Source: Typha latifolia (lineage: Eukaryota; Streptophyta; Magnoliopsida; Poales; Typhaceae). Taken from it: a DNA stretch of 64,000 nucleotides. The notes below the pieces were generated by a model. That model had not been told where the DNA came from and ran no database searches. It saw nothing but the letters and a program-made list of their open reading frames with translations. The DNA lies in contig CM034106.1 of NCBI GenBank assembly GCA_019914945.1, positions 11,842,501-11,906,500 of the forward strand, in the 5' to 3' direction. Shown here one piece after another: positions 23,801 through 34,794 of this stretch. The position numbers and the translations under genes were made by a program. Within the stretch, counting starts at the first letter, position 1; each line of letters begins with the position of its first letter.

Positions 23801-26800
23801 AACCACCAGCACCTACGAAATCATCACCAGCAGTATTAGTAGCATATGATGAATAATAAAAAAGCAGAAGAAGAATATTGTACTTACCATGCTTGATTTT
23901 ACGAAAGAGAAAACTCTTTTACTTTAAACAAGATGTCGAAACTCGATTTCAGGATCGGGATCGAGATTGGCCATTAGAATAAAATTAAAAACGATACTTA
24001 TCTGTCGTATCGGCTTTATCGGCCACCCATACCAGATCATACTATTTTTTAGTTATGTAAAAGTTAAAATATTATTTAAAATTTTAGAAAAATAAACAAA
24101 AAAATAAGAAAAAAATTAGCTATTTATGAAGCCTAAAAACTAAAGAAAAAACTAACTCAAAACTATGATGAATTCTAAACTAAATTCGATAAATTTTTAT
24201 ACTCGTAAATTACTACCATAAAAGTGAGATAAAGAGATCTCTCTTCATTGTTATTCTGTAGGAGTAAGAAAATGAGAGTTAAAAAGTGAGTGAGAATAGG
24301 AGAGAAGAGAAATGAGAAAAATACAAAAATGAAAAAAAAAAAAGTTACCCGAGTTCACCAGAGTGCAAAGTAGCTGGATGAGCTCGGTGAAATGTGTGAG
24401 GGGTGGGAGAATAATGTATGTGAAAAATAGAGAGCAAAAACTGAAAATTTAAAAATAATGCAGTTAGGGACATCAATTACTAATTTCTCTTAGGTCAGAT
24501 ATGTTTGAGATTTGATTTGAATCTTTTAAAAAAAGTAGTTTCAGTCGAGACGAATCGGCTAATTCGGCCAATACGACCAAAAATAATTAATTTTAGATCG
24601 AAACTAGGCACTAAACTGGCGGCATTGAGATTAGCTGATTTTGGGAACCATATTCAAAAGCACCATAATACAAATAAAAGTGTAATACAACAAATCTTGA
24701 TAAATTAAGTCATGCTTGGAAAAAGAAATTGTTTCCAAAATAGGATAAAGGAACAACAAGATCATCAACTTGTCAATTAAAAGTTAAGAAATAAAATATC
24801 TAAACATCACTGGCTACAATAATGACATAAGATACAAATGAAACTACATAAAAAGGATTTCAACTTTAAAGAGATATTGATGCATAAAAAGAATAATTTA
24901 CTACTTTGTGAAGAATAAGGGAGTGTATTCCGCATAAGAAGCTCTAAGAAAAAAATGATGCCTGTTATGAGAGAACATATAAAACTAACTAATAAACTTT
25001 TGTATGGAGATGCATTTGGAATGTGTTCAGTACCATAACCAAAATAGTCATACTGTCTCAAACGAAGCTCTGGACGGTTTCCTTCTTCCAAATTAGTAGA
25101 GCCAGATACTTCAGCCTGCAGATGATAATTAGTGTAAATAAGATAAATGATGACAAAGCACCATTCTGACAAACAAGTAGAATGGAATAACAGAATATTA
25201 CATAACTTAAAAGTAGCACAGAAGTTTATAGCAGACCATCACTTCTAAGAAGTTAATAGAAATCAACAAAAGCTACCTCAAATCATAATTCTAAATGCTC
25301 AGAAATTAGAATATTAATGTTTGTAGAGATAAAAGAGAATCATATTCTTAAGTACATACTCTGAATCATGGATATTTTGGAAAAGAAATATAGCTATAAT
25401 TTAATTATAAAACTTTGACACTTTGGATATTAAATGGACTGTTTATAGGATGCTATCATAAATCATACACCAATTTTTTCTTATGATAAATACAAGGAGA
25501 ACAAATACTGATTTAAGGAAGAAACAGATCATGAGGATAAACTACTTGAAACTCCATAGAACAATTCCCAAGATAAGTTCTGCCCAAAACTTGACCTGAC
25601 CAGGGTAAGTAGCAAAATACATTTGGACAGACATTTCAAAAGTCAAGAGTGAAAACATCACATGCATGACGGTCAGGCTTGTTGAATTTGGGCTTAACAA
25701 ATAAATGAAGCAACAGCTGGAGCAGTAGCTTTTCATATGTTTGACTTAGATTGCAACCATAAGTCACTGGATTGGGTTTTTTATGAATAGACATTATTGG
25801 ATATACCGATAAAAGAACAAAGGTTCCATCCCCAAATCAAACAGATATAAAAAAAAAAAAAGAAGCAACCGACATATTTCTGGAAAGAGCTTCTCTCTCC
25901 TAATGGAAGGCATTTCTGCCCTTAGTGAACCAGTAATTCGTATACATTCTCCCTCATCTCTTCCTATATCTGCTCTGTCAAACCATGAAGGTTAACCAAT
26001 TGCTAATCAAAATTTCCGGTGATCTAGCAACTTCAGTGTATGAACAAATTGATCCCTATGAAAACCTAAAAACAGGAATTGTGGATGCTAGCTAGACACA
26101 TTTATATAATCCATCTAGCTAATTATTTAGTATAAGTAGTTTATTAATTGAGTTAATAACAGCTCATTACACTAGTGAAATCCTAAAGATCCATCTACCT
26201 CCCCACAAGCTCGTTTAGGGATGTCTAGTTTACTACTATGTTCACACACCACATTAGACATGTAAAAGAAACAAAAAAAAAAAAAACTTTACAAAATGTT
26301 TAAAACGTGGAAAATTTTCAATAACACCCTACATTTTACTGATTTTGTGATTAACTCCGTCTTTGAGCTATTGGTAATCTGACCTTTTCTTTTTGCCCTA
26401 TAATTTTCATATAACATTTACTATTATTCGACTAACTACCATTAGCCCAAAACTATGGCTTATTTAACCCTACAAAAATTACAAAATTGCCCTTGAGATA
26501 CTTTCTAACATAGCATGTACTAATCAAATTTACTAAAATACCCTTGAAAATTATTCTTAGAGAAGTTTAAATTTTGTAACGGTACTTCAGGCAGGGGTAT
26601 TTTAGAAGTTAAAATAAAGGGGAAAATGAAGGTAAATTTACTATCCCTAACATAATCATTCAAAAAATTCCCTTAAAACTTTGAATCCAAGCTCCAATAA
26701 CTTCCATTTTATATGTTAAGAAGCAGATAGACATACAGATAGACATACAGATAGGCATACAGATTGAGAGCAAGAAATGGAAAGAGAGACTACCTGGCCC

Positions 26801-27426
26801 TCCCAAATCACATAAAGGCCATCAACAGGTTCACCCTCACGAGATACATACTCGCCTCTTTCTATAACGGAAGAACATAAAATTGAAAAGGCAATCAGGA
26901 GGACAATAATACAGAAATGAAATCATACATTAATTATTGTCAGACTTGGAACACCTTCCATGCGGCCTCACGATTACCCAATTTTTATTTAACTATCTCA
27001 ACCAGGAATATAGATATCGTGAACATTATATAATTTTCCAACAACGAAATTTTATCCAAACAGTTGGACCAAAGAGACACCTTTCGGCCCAAACAAGTAA
27101 CGGATTCAAGTTTCGAATCAAATAACCTAAAAGTTCTATCAGAAACTCGAGCAATCTCTATTATTTACTCCCACGGAAGAGATTGATGAACCGAGAATCT
27201 CACCGTAGTGCTTCACTTCAACGACCTCGGCGATCCTCCGGAGGGAAGAACCGGGGAGGCGCTGGAACAGAGGGACTTGTCCAAGAAACTCGATCACTGC
27301 GTTCGAAAGGAGAAAAACGAAAGAGAAACGATAGAATTCTCGTCAAGAACATTACGACGGGTGGAAAGAAGAGAGAATAATCAAGATTCGGGTTGCCGGG
27401 GTTCCAGTACCTTCTTCCTGATCCAT
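16476..27426 (-). CDS. ACH2: Acyl-CoA thioesterase II with N-terminal cNMP-binding-like domain, peroxisomal (ACH2-like)
   Basis: It hydrolyses fatty acyl-CoA to free acid and CoA, probably in peroxisomes. I trace 17 exons on the minus strand: 27426-27411, 27296-27204, 26861-26794, 25115-25034, 23812-23766, 23676-23551, 23246-23169, 21802-21715, 21362-21250, 20458-20396, 20313-20258, 19286-19188, 19078-19022, 18087-17986, 16845-16800, 16710-16642, 16550-16476. They sum to 1,278 nt and 425 aa, close to Arabidopsis ACH2 as I remember it. The start exon holds only five codons plus one base (MDQEE-V). Residues of about 10-125 form a cyclic-nucleotide-binding-like fold ([20 protein letters not shown]). 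Two TesB hotdog units follow ([29 protein letters not shown]; then [31 protein letters not shown]). The C-terminus KSKL is a classical PTS1 signal. The gene spans 11 kb for a 1.3-kb CDS. Confidence 0.95.
20828..20876. repeat. (TA)n microsatellite in a thioesterase intron
   Basis: An uninterrupted TA tract of about 48 bases. Confidence 0.95.
22366..22625. repeat. 131-bp tandem duplication in a thioesterase intron
   Basis: CAATATTACATCAT begins at 22366 and again at 22497. Both copies carry ACCAATGTCGATCTATAAAT and GAACCACCA.TG, with a small internal indel near the TTATAAGC motifs. Confidence 0.93.
23900..24660. other. Possible degenerate insertion in a thioesterase intron
   Basis: The block is unusually rich in ATCGG/CGGCC-type words at its two edges (GATCGGGATCGAG.. 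on the left, GAATCGGCTAATTCGGCC on the right) around a very AT-rich core. The pattern suggests an old inserted element. I could not align terminal inverted repeats or a target duplication, so this is only a suspicion. Confidence 0.2.
26724..26764. repeat. 12-bp minisatellite, three copies, in a thioesterase intron
   Basis: AGATAGACATAC is repeated three times (third copy AGATAGGCATAC), ending about 40 bases from the border of exon 3. Confidence 0.9.
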
Positions 27427-28157
27427 CTAAACCTGAGAGCAGGGGCGAAGAAGGAAGAGGGAAGAAGGAATTCTGAATGCTTTACCAAACAAACGGGAAC
27501 ACTTTAGTAGAGTTGGTCGGATCGACAGTGGGATCTAAACCCAATTATAGTTTGCCTCGTCCCCAGACCCACGCTCCTACAACCAGGAGTTTAGATAATC
27601 CGCGTCAAATTTGACGACCAAAGACTGCGTGCCGTGAAATAGCAGAATGGAAACATAAGGCACGTGCTATGTATGCGATTTGGGCATGCCAATAGTAAAA
27701 AAGATGCTTTAATTTCATGTAAATATCCGTTTATAAATAGTGGAAGAACAAGGTATTTACGTGAGATATAATCTTTTCTGGAATGTAAGTGATTGAAATA
27801 CATCTTCGCAATTGAGAGGTGGGAGTTTTTTTTTTTTTTTTTTGGCAAATTAGGTAATTATATTACCTCGAAAAACAAAATAGGAACTAAAAAGCATAAG
27901 CTATACCAGCAAACATCTGAAGCATCACTATCCCTTTATGACTCAACCCAAAAAGAAGAAAAAGTTGAGACTTAAGCAACTAACTAGTCACTATAAATGT
28001 GATCTTCCATTCATTATACAGTACTAGATAACTTATTTGCAATCCGAGTATTGTTTAGCTTCAACTCTTGGTAAACCTCGAGAATAAGTTTCTGAATAAT
28101 ACAAGATCAAAATCCTTGGCAGTCGCATCAATAGTATAGAAGAATATACATATAGTG
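27427..28157. other. Intergenic region upstream of the thioesterase gene
   Basis: It holds the thioesterase promoter and the 3' UTR of the next minus-strand gene. A T-run of about 20 bases occurs near 27827-27842. No other feature is seen. Confidence 0.5.
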
Positions 28158-31100
28158 TCATTCCTTGAATCTGCGTGAGATCTTCAACATTCCTTGCCTG
28201 CAATCTTCAGCAACCCTCTTCGCCCTGTCCCCAACTGTCGGGCCGAATGCACACACACTAGACTGCAACTCATCGATTGATCTTCTGGTCTTTGAAATTG
28301 TATAAACCCAGATCTTCAAAGAGTGCTCTGTCATCTCAGCTGCCCATTTCTTTAAAACTGAAATTAGAGAGTGTATATCTTGGATTATTTTCTCGATAAC
28401 AGCTGAAGATCTAACTTTTATCTGAGCATTCTCGATAACAGCAAAAGATCTAACTTTTATCTGAGCAACCAGTGACTTAAGATTCTCTAGCAAGGACTCT
28501 GGTATGTTGATTGCCTCATCAAATGGAGACTCTTTTCCGGCAGTAAGCCAAGTGACACCAGTGGAAGCATCATGTTGGAGGCCTCCATCCACGACGACAT
28601 TAATTCCTTGCAGCTCCCAATGATCTCTGACTTCCTTGAGAGCTCTGGCTTGCACCCTGACTCTTTTAGCTTCCTCTTCCGCCCAAGCCCTGTGAAAAGA
28701 TAGTTGACAGGTGATCATAGAGGTTTGCTTGAATAGGAATTTCTTCCTCTTTAAAAGCTTAGAGAAGGTTGAATTCATTGGAACAAACATATGAATGAAA
28801 TTACATACAAAAAAGGACCTCTCCCACTATTTAGGGTAGACAATAATAAAGGTAAAGAAGGAGGGAATCAATTATTTATTGTGCCGGTGACGAGTAAGTG
28901 GAGATACTACAAGTCTACAAGCAAAGAAATAGTAAGCAGCGATATACCTACTCTGACAGTGTGAACAGGATAAATTTTATAGCAGATAGATCTTTACCTG
29001 GCCATGGACAAGGCTTTCCTCTCAACCTCAAGCTCATATTGTAACTGAACAATGATCTGGTTCTCGTTCACAGCTTCTTTCTGAAGTTTCAAAATCTTCT
29101 CCTTCTCAAAGGAGATCTCAATCTTATTGCTCATGAGGCTCTGTGACTGTTTCTCTACCTCATGCCTTAACTTTAAAAGGGCTTCCTTTTCAGATTCGAC
29201 AGCAGCTTGGCCCCTAACGAGAGCATTGTTTTCTTCTGCTCTTTCTTTTCTTAATTCTTCCAATTCTATCCTCAGTACTTCAGCCAACTTTTTTAATGCC
29301 TCCATTTTTTCCCTTTCCTTGGCCAGCTCCTTCTCAAAGCTTGCATTAATATCTTTCCCAATTTGAGCTACCAAGCCACTATGTGCATTCACAGCAGCTT
29401 CTGCCAATGTTTCTGCCTCAATACGTGCGAGTTCCTCACTGACAACCTCAGCAGCATCACCAGTTGAAAGAGCAATTGCAGCCAGAGCTTTTGTTACCAG
29501 CTTGTCTGGCAAAAAAAGTCTAGTATAACCTATAAGTACAAGACAATAGTGATCAGGTCTTTCAATACCAAGTCAGTATCAAAAATATCAAAAATGTATG
29601 AAAACTCTCAGTATCATATATCAAAACGTGTGAAAACATTACCAAATGCAAGAGCTGTAATACTCTGTTCTCCAGCAGACAAGTCAGATACTAAAGCAGG
29701 CCAAGTGTCTGGATTTATTTGATCAATGTCTATATAACCAGAACACTGGTACAGAGACTAATAAAAAAACATCATAATATTGGCACTTAGTGCAAATGTC
29801 TCAACTGGAAAGGTGGAACAAAGTCCAACATCTACAATCTTTTTCTTACTTTTTTGTCGACTTCTGGTAGTTGTGTTTTTTCTAAAGTAATCTTCCAACT
29901 CACAAGATCTTGACGTGATAAAGGCCTGCATGAGCATGATTAGGCAGAAAAAAATTAAATAAATATAAAACACAAATACACATATAACCAGTGGTAGTCA
30001 TTATCACCTTTCCGGAGAAAAAAGAATAGAATCACGTTGTCCACTAATAGAGCTATTAGTCTTAGATCCTGAAAGCTTACTTGAAATGAGTCCAGCTTCT
30101 GCCAACCCTAAGGCATGGAATTTGATAAGAAATATCAAAGTACAGTTAAATGTAGGAGAAGTAATGAAACAATTTCATGGCAATATCTTCTATGGCCTAA
30201 GGTGTCCAAGAAGATAATTAAGAAAAATTTACAATTTGAAACCTTGAATGCACGGAAAGTCAGGGTCTTCAGGAGTGATATCATCAAATGCAAGTTCAGT
30301 CACATTCTCTATATATATTGCCGGGTACACTTTAGAAATTGTGTTCCTATGCAGAAAACCACAAGGTTAAACTTCAGGAGACCCAATCCTTACTGGAATG
30401 CATACAATTTCCGTAAGTTCACATGCATCGATAGAACTTGTGCCCCTATATCAAATCTTCCAAGGTTCATATGTCACATTCTTCTTGTTGTCACTCATAT
30501 CAGTATGTCTGGTTATTAGCTGTTAATTGAAATTGCCCATTACTTCTCTAATTTCTTTTGGCAAGCTCATTTATTATGCACATTTGTATGTACCTAAAGA
30601 TCCCTTTTGAAAGCTTCCAGGGTACTGGAAGAAGTCCAGTTGAAGAGGTAAATAATCTCATCTTTGAGAAATTATGGTAGCTCAAGAATTTAAAACACAA
30701 TATGGACTATTACGACTATTACGTTTAAGCATATATTAGGAGAAGAATGTACCTTGACAGAGCACTACTTGCCTTCACCAACCAGCGAGCATACTCGCGA
30801 CGAGTACATAAATCACAAGGTTGAGCATCTGGTTCAATAACCTAGAACACAAAATTAATGAGATGATGACATCAACTTCAATTTAACTTACTCCATAGTA
30901 CATCAATTAGTTAAATCTTTTTCAAGTACAAAGGTAAGATTGAAGCAACTCCATAAATCAATTAAAGTTCAAAAAAGCTTCCAACAAACTGCAGTACAAA
31001 AAAATCGTTCAAGACTATTGCAACTTTTTCCATAACTCTAAATCTACCGCACAACACTCAACAACTATATCTAAACAGTGTTGTTTCAATATAAACTTAG

Positions 31101-34100
31101 AACATGCTAACTACAAGCCACAACTGTAACACCCCAAAATAATAATAAAAAAAAATCCCTCTGATTGACGCACGCGCCGAGCACGTGCGTGAGCCCTGCC
31201 ACCCTGCCCGCATCCTCTCTTCTCCTTCTTCTTCCCTTTCCCTTGTCGTGCACGCCACCTTCCCCACCTCCTCTATCTCCTTCTTCCCCTCACCGCAGCC
31301 ATCCCACCCCACCTCTCATCTTCTCCTCCACCTCACCTCTCTCCCTCTCTCGCGGATTGCCGAGGCCGGAGTCGACGAAGTGCCGTTGCCGCCGAAGCCG
31401 GACCGAGAGCTGCCGAGCCTGCCGACCAAGCCCCCGGTAAGCCTCCCCCCTGCCATTAATTTTGATAGTGTAGCCCCCCTCCCTCGCCGTCGTCGGAGCC
31501 CACGGCGGCCAACGACCTCACGTCTAGCCGCCGATCTGAGAAGCCCTGATGGAGGGAGAGAGGCCATCTCTGGGCTTTGGGCCCTTGGTGATGGGGGGAG
31601 GATGGACTCCCCATGGCCGTCGGCCATAGAGCGCGGTCGTCGTCGTCAGGTCCACCTCCTTCCCCTTTTTCTTTCCCTTTTCCCCTTTCACTTACCCGTC
31701 GGTCTCGTGGCCGCCGCCGGCCTTGTGCTGCGCTGCCCGCAGCACTGCAACCCCGTGGATCCCTCTCACCGCCTCGACCTCCTTCCCTCGGGAGGAGATG
31801 GGGTGGAAGGGTGGGGGTTTAACCCTCACCCATTCTCCCTTAATGGGCTGCAGACCACTGCAGTCTGCAGCCCACTAAGCTAGTTTTGGGTGGGCTGCAG
31901 GCTGCAGCCCACTAACCCAATGTTGGGTGGGCTACAGTCTGCAACCCACTATTCCAACCTTAGTGGACTGTGGCTGGGCCCCCAGCCCACCAAGGCTCTC
32001 TTGCTTTTTGGGTTTGAGCCTACCCATTGCCTCTAGCCTAGCCTATTTGGGGCCATTTAGACCCTATAACCCTGTTTATCTTTTTCACCTGATTTAATTA
32101 GCCTGATCCGTCGTAATGACAATTTTGTATCATGTGAATTGTGAGATAACATAAGACTCGCCCTAAGAGACCCCGACTCATGTATTTGCCAAGCATAAAT
32201 GCGCTAACAAGATAATTAATTATATTAGTTCGCTAATCTTACGTATGGCGTTACTTGCGTGAATTAATAGGATTGACACCGCGTGAGGAGGATTTTAGGA
32301 TTCCGGAGGAGCCGGCTAGCTGACGAGATTTACCATAGAGACCCCCAAGCGAGTAGAGTTATACAAATCTAGAATAATATAATCTCGTGAGGGGGATTTA
32401 CCCACGCGGCTTACACGTATATTTGGAGGTTTTGGTGTTTCAACAACTTTTGCTTAGAAGTTACAATGTATGAGAATATCTAAAAAGTTAATAAGGGGCG
32501 AAGATGGTCATGATTTCTATAAAGAAACCAGTAGGAAGTAGGAAGAATATGACTAAATAAACATAAAACCATCTAGCTGCCATCACATCATAAGTGCACA
32601 AGCATACCTTCAAGACCTGCAATGCTGCCAATGCCTGAACCTGAGCGTGGTCAACTACAGGTGGAACCAAAACTTTTCCAGGAGGTATCTGAAGAGCTGC
32701 AGAGCAAAGCAGCAGGGTTACAAGCATGGAGAATTACTTCTATCAGGTGCTATTGACTCAAGTAACTGCCTTTTTATCAAGTCCTCTTTGATTTCACTTA
32801 TACTTTCATATAATGATGTGCTACAGTTGGTACACTTACACTTGATTCACGTCAACTGGAGATGAATTATTTGAACCGTAAGGGTCATCAATACTGACAA
32901 AAATCTCAAATTATTAGCTATTCTAGATGTAAACTTTTCAATTTTCTCCTATATAGTGGAAGACCATTATAGCAATCTGCATCATGTATTTCTGTCCAAT
33001 GTTTAATTATTACGTTGTTTGTCAATGTTTCAACTGGAGGCTGATCCGTCAATTGGCTCGGAACTCTCAAGTTCAACCGTCTCTCGAGTGTCCAAATCTC
33101 CCACATAATGATCACTTAAATGATATTTAAATGACAATTGGGGCAAAAGTACTGGACACATTATGGTATGAACGTTTTGAATCAAGACCATCAGATGAAA
33201 ACTAAACAATATGTTAAGACAATTTAGGTGAGGTGGAACTAGAGATATCAGGTAACATCATTAACATCTGGGGAAGTTGGCTCACCAATTTAATTGGTTA
33301 TTTTGTCATTTCTGTGAATGGCATTGTCATCATCACTTATTGGTTAGAGCCTCCACTAGAATCTTCAATACTTCTAAGAGGAGACAAGTTCCCTGTTTTT
33401 ACCTGTCTCATTCTCTGAACAGCAGTCACTTGTCTTGCTGGTACCATTTGTAGGCAGTTCAGTAGGATTCTCAACCCTATCAGCTTCAGGATTATCATAA
33501 GAACTTAATAGGACTTCTTGCTCAATTTTCAATGGTTCGAGTTCTTGTTTACGTCCTGCTTAAATCAAGAGGCACAAAGCATACTTAGGAGTGACTCAAA
33601 ACAGGTGTAATGCTGCTATAACTCCTGGCTCAGAAACAGATTGGAAAGAAAAAATACTGAATAATGATATCAAAAAAAACTTTTTTTATAATTAAAAAAA
33701 GCAACAACATGTCATAAAATTTGTCAAACAGAACTAGCTAAACCTTTTCATGAATTCTGACTAATGATATCAAAGAAAATCATTTGAGATGTAAGTCATG
33801 GCAAATCGTTGTAAATAAACTCCATACCATAGGCACTTCTGGTGCTGAGAGATAATGCAGCAAATGCGACTCCGCCAGCTAAAAGGAGTCCCGCCACTCC
33901 TGCTACAAGAGTTCCTGCAATTGAACTACTATGAAAGTGTCATTAGTACTCCAAACACCTGAAATCGGCTCAAGATTGTTTTGCATGGCAGGAAACAACC
34001 GTGTTTAGTTCTCTTAAGTGGATGTCATCTAAAATTATTGGACATGCGAGGATCCTAATTGAAGGTTTGTGACAATAAATTTAAAAAGAAAAACAAGTTC

Positions 34101-34794
34101 AAAACCGACAAGCTTTTAATATTTCACAGGATAACTAACTTTCTCTAAACATAAGACATCATATAGTACTAAACTACTATGAACCGTCGTTCTAGTTATG
34201 ACAAAGCCTGGCCCCTAGACTAAACAAACAGTGACACAAGGTATAATAACAATAGACAACCAAAAGGTTAAGCACCTACTAAAAATTTCGTTAATATTTA
34301 TTTTAAAATCGAAAACTATTTCTTGATCACTACTAAAAGACATGTTCGCTCGTTACATCAAATTAGCATTCTAGGTTAACTCTTCTCTTTCCACCATTTA
34401 ATTTTTAAACCCGCCATCAAGATCCTATCGCAACACCATCAATCTAATTTAGGCAAAAATAAAAAAATAAAATAAATAAAAAACGACAAAGTGAAACAAT
34501 TACCACGAAGATGCCCTCGAACTCACCTCTAAACCCGTTATTCCTCAGAGAATCCCCGCCGCCATCGCCCGGTTCATACCACCCGGCGAAAGAATCCGGC
34601 AATCCATTAGATCCAATCCACAATTCCTCCTTTTTTCTGCCTCTCTCCTCCGATTTGACGGCGAAGGCCGGAAGAGCTCGGCAACTCGAAGGGCGGGACC
34701 GAATCTTGCGGGAAACGGAGGTGGGAACCCTGCACCTCTGCCCGAATCGTAGGTGGAGACAGGTAGGAGAAGAAGGATTCCTCGTTGAGGCCAT
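28158..34794 (-). CDS. Predicted chloroplast SLH-domain / coiled-coil membrane protein (At5g23890-like)
   Basis: Eleven minus-strand exons: 34794-34527, 33914-33828, 33555-33403, 32696-32608, 30841-30753, 30346-30243, 30107-30008, 29925-29850, 29757-29643, 29529-28998, 28689-28158. They total 2,145 nt and 714 aa, with every junction in phase. The first 60 or so residues are Ser/Arg-rich and look like a plastid transit peptide. Residues of about 92-112 form one hydrophobic helix (LVAGVAGLLLAGGVAFAALS). Residues of about 205-360 match the S-layer-homology-like core of a plant family I remember as At5g23890 (CTRREYARWLVKASSALSR, YIENVTELAFDDITPEDPDF, PLSRQDLVSWKITLEK, SGYIDIDQINPDTWPAL). Residues of about 375-560 are Glu/Lys-rich coiled coil. 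It is shorter than the Arabidopsis protein as I recall it. Function is unproven; membrane-anchored plastid location is inferred. Intron 4 carries a solo LTR. Confidence 0.85.
28391..28468. repeat. 39-bp in-frame tandem duplication in the coding sequence of the SLH gene
   Basis: Two adjacent 39-bp copies (28391-28429 and 28430-28468) encode AQIKVRSFAVIEN followed by AQIKVRSSAVIEK on the minus strand. They differ by only a few bases, so the duplication is recent. Confidence 0.95.
31120..32447. mobile_element. Solo LTR of a retrotransposon with 5-bp target duplication
   Basis: The element runs 31125-32442 (1,318 bp). It begins TGTAACACCCCAAAA and ends TTTTGGTGTTTCA, so it has TG..CA ends and short imperfect inverted termini. 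ACAAC flanks it on both sides (31120-31124 and 32443-32447), a perfect 5-bp target duplication. It is much GC-richer than its surroundings. The TGTAACACC start is typical, in my recollection, of Ty3/gypsy Tekay/Del-type LTRs; that assignment is inference. No internal retroviral-type genes are present, so it is a recombination-derived solo LTR. ORFs inside it (for example 31185-31883) are not taken as genes. It lies in intron 4 of the SLH gene. Confidence 0.85.
31845..31912. repeat. Adjacent inverted repeats (hairpins) inside the solo LTR
   Basis: GGGCTGCAGA at 31845-31854 pairs with TCTGCAGCCC at 31864-31873. GTGGGCTGCAG at 31890-31900 pairs with CTGCAGCCCAC at 31902-31912. A degenerate third copy with GGGTGGGCTACAG follows to about 31950. 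Confidence 0.85.

Noticed and set aside
26290..26690. Possible MITE in a thioesterase intron
   Set aside because: The AT-rich block is suggestive in composition, but no matching inverted ends or target duplication could be found by eye.
30115..30519. Plus-strand frame of 134 codons in the SLH gene
   Set aside because: It is the antisense shadow of an SLH exon plus intron DNA.
31185..31883. Long open frame of 232 codons in a GC-rich block
   Set aside because: It lies wholly inside the solo LTR, is Pro/Arg/Ser-rich low complexity, and overlaps other equally long frames on both strands, as expected in GC-rich non-coding DNA.
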